A stretch of DNA of 64,000 nt. Source: Epiperipatus broadwayi (lineage: Eukaryota > Onychophora > Udeonychophora > Euonychophora > Peripatidae). The stretch is taken from assembly GCA_028023455.1 (NCBI GenBank), contig JAQFVV010000112.1:3630001-3694000 (forward strand). Direction: 5' to 3'. Positions 60,393-64,000 of this stretch are shown piece by piece. Under the pieces are notes generated by a model. It was given only the letters and a program-made list of their open reading frames with translations. It did not search any database and was not told where the DNA came from. The position numbers and the translations under genes were made by a program. Position 1 is the first letter of the stretch, and each line of letters opens with the position of its first letter.

Positions 60393-63300
60393 AGAGGTTT
60401 AAAACATATTTATTAAAAAATATTTTTAATGAAAATTTAAAAAAAAAAAACTAGATCACTGCCAGTACTAATAACACAAAATATTTTATTCACGTATATA
60501 TAGGTGACAAGAAACAAACTTGAAAATTAATTACTATAAAAAAATTATACTTTGTTTCATTATTATTATTATTTTTTATTTTAAACTTTAATTTTTAATC
60601 TTAGAATGTTGAGCATAGATAGGCCACCTAGAGGACACACTTAAGATTTTCAAAACATTTGACTTCAGGCTAAAAGTCCGCAGCCACACCAATGCTCGCT
60701 TCCCAATATATATTCGCAACCAATGCAATGTGAACATATTAGTATAAAACTATGCTTTATGGGAATGTGCATCTGATAGCACATGATATTATTTGAAGAA
60801 CATGACCTTCATCCAGTACAGGAATGTGCATCTGTCTGGTGAAGGAATCATGCATATAAAATAAAGAGAAAATGCTATGTATGGATGGAAGAGCGGTCTA
60901 TCTTGCTGTCTTATATTCCCTATCCATGGAGCTGAAAGGGGTCAATGTCATGGGAAGTACTCCACATCCATTTCAACACCATGACTACCTCTTTGGGGTC
61001 ATGCATTCAGTAGGGCACATTGCCTTGTATGCTAACACACCACATTACATTGATATAAACATCCATATAATTCCTCCACCAGCATTGACACAACTATGAA
61101 ACAAATAGTCCGAAATCAAAACCCCTTTAAACTAACATATACTTAAAAGAGTCTAAGCAGCTATCTACATCCAACTTATATTTAAGTCAATTTACTAATT
61201 TCATTCTTTTTTAAAAAAAATATTTAGTTTAGGGTTTTTAACTTATTTTAAAATCACACATTGTATTAAACTTATTTTTAACACAAATAATATGTTGACT
61301 CATTTTTAAAATCTAATAATGCACAAATAATGATACGTGTTTCATTTTATCTTTAAATTTATGCTTGCAATCGCAAACTCCTGCCCTATTACAAACAGAT
61401 CTTATACTAAGCATAAAGAAAAAAAAAATTCATATTTTAAAAAGATTACATATAAATTTTAGATAAGATTTTTAAAATTGCAAAATTTATAAAATAAAGT
61501 TCAGATTTGATCAGGAAAAAAAAATCTATAGTTCATATTTAAAGAAAAATAAAGTTCAGAGATTTTAAATTAAAGAGAGTTTATAGTTCATTTTTATCCT
61601 TTATAATTTATACTTTCCTTTCTCTGGGCTCATTCCTTCACGATGACGATCTGAATTTACGCAAGGGTCATTTCTTGTGGACGATGATGATTTATGAAGA
61701 CTTATGACACTTTATGAAGATGGTTTCAGTTGTTCAATCCTAGGATCTTTGGAGATGGAGACTGCCTTTGGCAGGCCAAACCGAGGGAAGCGCGATTAAA
61801 CAGATTACATTTTTGGTAACGGAGACAATAACCTTTTAAATTTTTTTACTTTTCAGCAATGACAAAACAAATTCAAAATTCTAATCTTCTAATTAATTAT
61901 TTCTTTTGAATTTTTCCTTTTATAGCCCTGAAGCATCTTATCTAGAAATGTGTGGATCCATCGGACATATTAAGTAGATTTTCCTCTGTGATCTGTGTAT
62001 ATATTGGGTGGGAAAAGCAAGTCTTTTGTTTCTATTTCTTGACTCTTATCTATTTTGTAATAATCTTTTTAATGGTCATTTTTCCCTAAGGATCTGTTAG
62101 TAATTTTATTTTTGTTAAAAACTATCTTTGTTATTTTTAAGATTAAAAGGTTTTTGTTATATTTATTTAAAAATTAGAATCTTTGCTTCGATTCTATAAT
62201 TTTTTTAAGCTTATTTTATTTCAATATTTAAACTAAACTTATTAATAAATTAATAACTCATTATTTGTGCATTTCGAACGTCTGTGCTTTTAATTCATTA
62301 TTAGATATTTCCAATAAAAAAATTTAAGTACTAAAATTTAAATGTAACGTGTATATATATATATATCCCATTACAATATATATATATATATTAAACTGGA
62401 TTAAGGTGTGGAATAATAATTTTCCTGATGGCAAAAGTGATATAGTGATCTGGTAAAAAAAGTAGGTAAAATTCTGGCATCCAAACAGAATGGCCTAAGG
62501 CCAATGGATGGTTGCATATACAATAGATCATATCCTATCATCCCACCATCATAAGTCCCTATGATACAATGCTGGAAGTCACATCCTTAAGCTAGCTCAA
62601 AGAAAATAACATGTATGGCTATTTGTTCTATTTATACTTTAGATTGCTAGTTGGTACAATGCTGATAATGATGATGATGATATTCCATCCACAGTTTCAC
62701 AACTGACCCTACAACTGACTTTATGTAAATCATGGCTGTTATCAATTTAGGATTGATAAATAATACAATGGTATGCACCAATATATTTCATAATCACTTT
62801 CAATAGCTCCATGGATACTCTACAGACAATATGATAATACCCCTAGCCTCCTTTAAACTACATTGTGTTGTTTTCTATCTCTAATTATTCATCAAAGTAT
62901 CATTATATGATTTAGCCACAGTTTCTGATTGGAATAAAATAGTGAGGATGATTACTAAGCTAATTTTCATGAGAGAACCAATCACCTTGAGAAATGCATA
63001 CACTTCTTTGATCAGCAATTCAATTTTATTATGAGTTTTTCATTAATATACACAGAAAAATTTATATAATAATCAATATATATTGGTCATATTCAGTGAT
63101 TAACAACAACAATAAATTAATCCCCCATTGCCCCTGAAATTTAAATTCAATGGTTGGACGAATGTATTATGATATCTGGATGTTGATATCTTCAGTACGT
63201 GTATAGAGATGTCTCATATCATAGAAAATTTAGATTTTATAAATAACATAGTAACAGTACACACATATGTGTATAGTATATAACATATAAAATATTGAAA

Positions 63301-63486
63301 AAATAGAAAGATAGGTACAGAAAATTTCCCTAAATTATAAAGACATAAGTCTCTAATAATAGATTTGCCTTTCATCATACTCTTCATTCATCCAGTCCTA
63401 TTAAACTAGGCTATTAATTACTTTAAATTTATTTCTCATTATAACTGAAACACAGGCTTGTTATATACCTGTGGCTATATATATGT
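60393..63486. other. 3 kb without a recognisable gene
   Basis: A 75-codon frame at 60872-61099 has a fairly normal amino-acid mix and the local DNA is slightly richer in GC, with a direct repeat 'ggaatgtgcatctg' at about 60759 and 60822. I do not recognise the product and see no splice-compatible neighbours. At 61762-61775 there is a small hairpin ('ctgcctttggcag'). TA runs occur at 62350-62390. Confidence 0.4.
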
Positions 63487-64000
63487 AATATAAAGTATAT
63501 GAGCACAGACTTTCACATCACCCACCTCTCTCCACTCTATCTAATAACACTGATACACCTAAACACATATATGCTGAAAAGATAAATAATCACCAATATA
63601 CGTATTTCATGCTAAACCAGCAATCATCAGTTGGTCCAGACTATCATCTTTACACACATATATAGTATAAGTGCTCAGATATATATTAAGATAGACTATC
63701 CTCATAGTTTAATGGACAGGCTTCAATCCACTCCAAACTCCAACTCTTCAACCGTCCATCCAATTGAAAATCTGATGATGGAATGCTCAAAGGCCACCCT
63801 GAGGCTGAGATTATTGTCACACCCATGTTGACCTGTACATGTGGGGTTCAGATTGACCTTAGGTCAACATGGGTGTGACAATAATCTCGGCCTCAGGGTG
63901 GCCTTTGAGCATTCCATCATCAGATTTTCAATTGGATGGACGGTTGAAGAGTTGGAGTGTGGAGTGGATTGAAGCCTGTCCATTAAACTATGAGGATAGT
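63487..64000. mobile_element. Family A palindrome, runs off the window edge
   Basis: 63695-63834 and 63861-64000 are inverted copies (140 bp each, near-perfect) around a 26-bp spacer. The left part continues outward to about 63487 with the tRNA-like portion of family A in minus orientation ('cagactttcacatcaccca', 'gataaataatcaccaatata'). The right arm therefore most likely continues beyond base 64000. The frame 63631-63831 and its counterpart are repeat translations. Confidence 0.8.

Noticed and set aside
61740-61810. Possible 5S rRNA or U4 snRNA fragment ('ggagatggagactgcct', 'gcgcgatta')
   Set aside because: Only short isolated resemblances; the order and the conserved internal promoter elements do not fit either RNA.
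1-64000. CRISPR arrays, bacterial operons, phage or plasmid features
   Set aside because: No regularly spaced repeats with unique spacers, no Shine-Dalgarno-led gene series, and all recognisable proteins are eukaryotic transposable-element proteins.

Overview
The window is AT-rich animal-type (metazoan invertebrate) genomic DNA. No host gene with a recognisable product, no tRNA or rRNA gene, no CRISPR array and no bacterial-style operon can be supported. What can be recognised is almost entirely a layered deposit of transposable elements, most of them decayed. The metazoan call rests on the mixture: Penelope-like elements (PLEs) with GIY-YIG endonuclease remnants, LINEs with APE-type endonucleases (one with an SGNH-esterase ORF1 as in the CR1 group), a Gypsy-type LTR element, and short repeats with tRNA-like pol III boxes. 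The species cannot be named from sequence alone.

Layout. 1-10 kb: AT-rich DNA with a foldback element (770-1159), a weak foldback (3503-3702), an RTE-like LINE tail (5056-5880, minus) and a tRNA-like SINE (6253-6372). 10.4-12.8 kb: a broken APE-type LINE (minus) interrupted by family-A repeats and by a 692-bp insertion with a 14-bp target-site duplication (TSD). 13.0-17.2 kb: the best preserved element, a CR1-like LINE (minus) with SGNH hydrolase, APE endonuclease, reverse transcriptase (RT) and C-terminal zinc knuckle. 17.7-18.8 kb: a 1.2-kb inverted repeat carrying a GA microsatellite. 20.2-20.9 kb: a possible pogo/Tigger transposase relic. 21.8-24.2 kb: PLE RT (minus) joined to a striking 1.7-kb palindrome with two 800-bp arms. 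27.4-33.8 kb: a Gypsy-type LTR retrotransposon with about 1.4-kb LTRs. 36-39.4 kb: two SINEs, a tandem duplication, and a PLE (plus) broken by a truncated copy of the 13-17 kb LINE. 42.2-44.3 kb: a LINE tail interrupted by a foldback, then a 480-bp hairpin. 48.5-50.2 kb: three members of another foldback family. 51.5-54.0 kb: two head-to-head inverted pairs built from a PLE tail with a tRNA-like promoter. 56.0-58.1 kb: a LINE RT relic (plus). 58.8-60.0 kb: a LINE relic (minus). 63.5-64.0 kb: a palindrome running off the window edge.

The main theme is inverted, self-complementary structure: at least ten foldback or head-to-head arrangements from 200 bp to 1.7 kb, belonging to several unrelated repeat families. 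Transcripts across the larger ones would form long double-stranded RNA, so small-RNA production is a testable idea; nothing in the sequence proves it. The most unusual objects are the 22457-24154 palindrome, the PLE inverted dimers carrying pol III-like boxes downstream of the GIY-YIG coding region, and the LINE whose esterase, endonuclease and RT lie in one reading frame apart from a few lesions.
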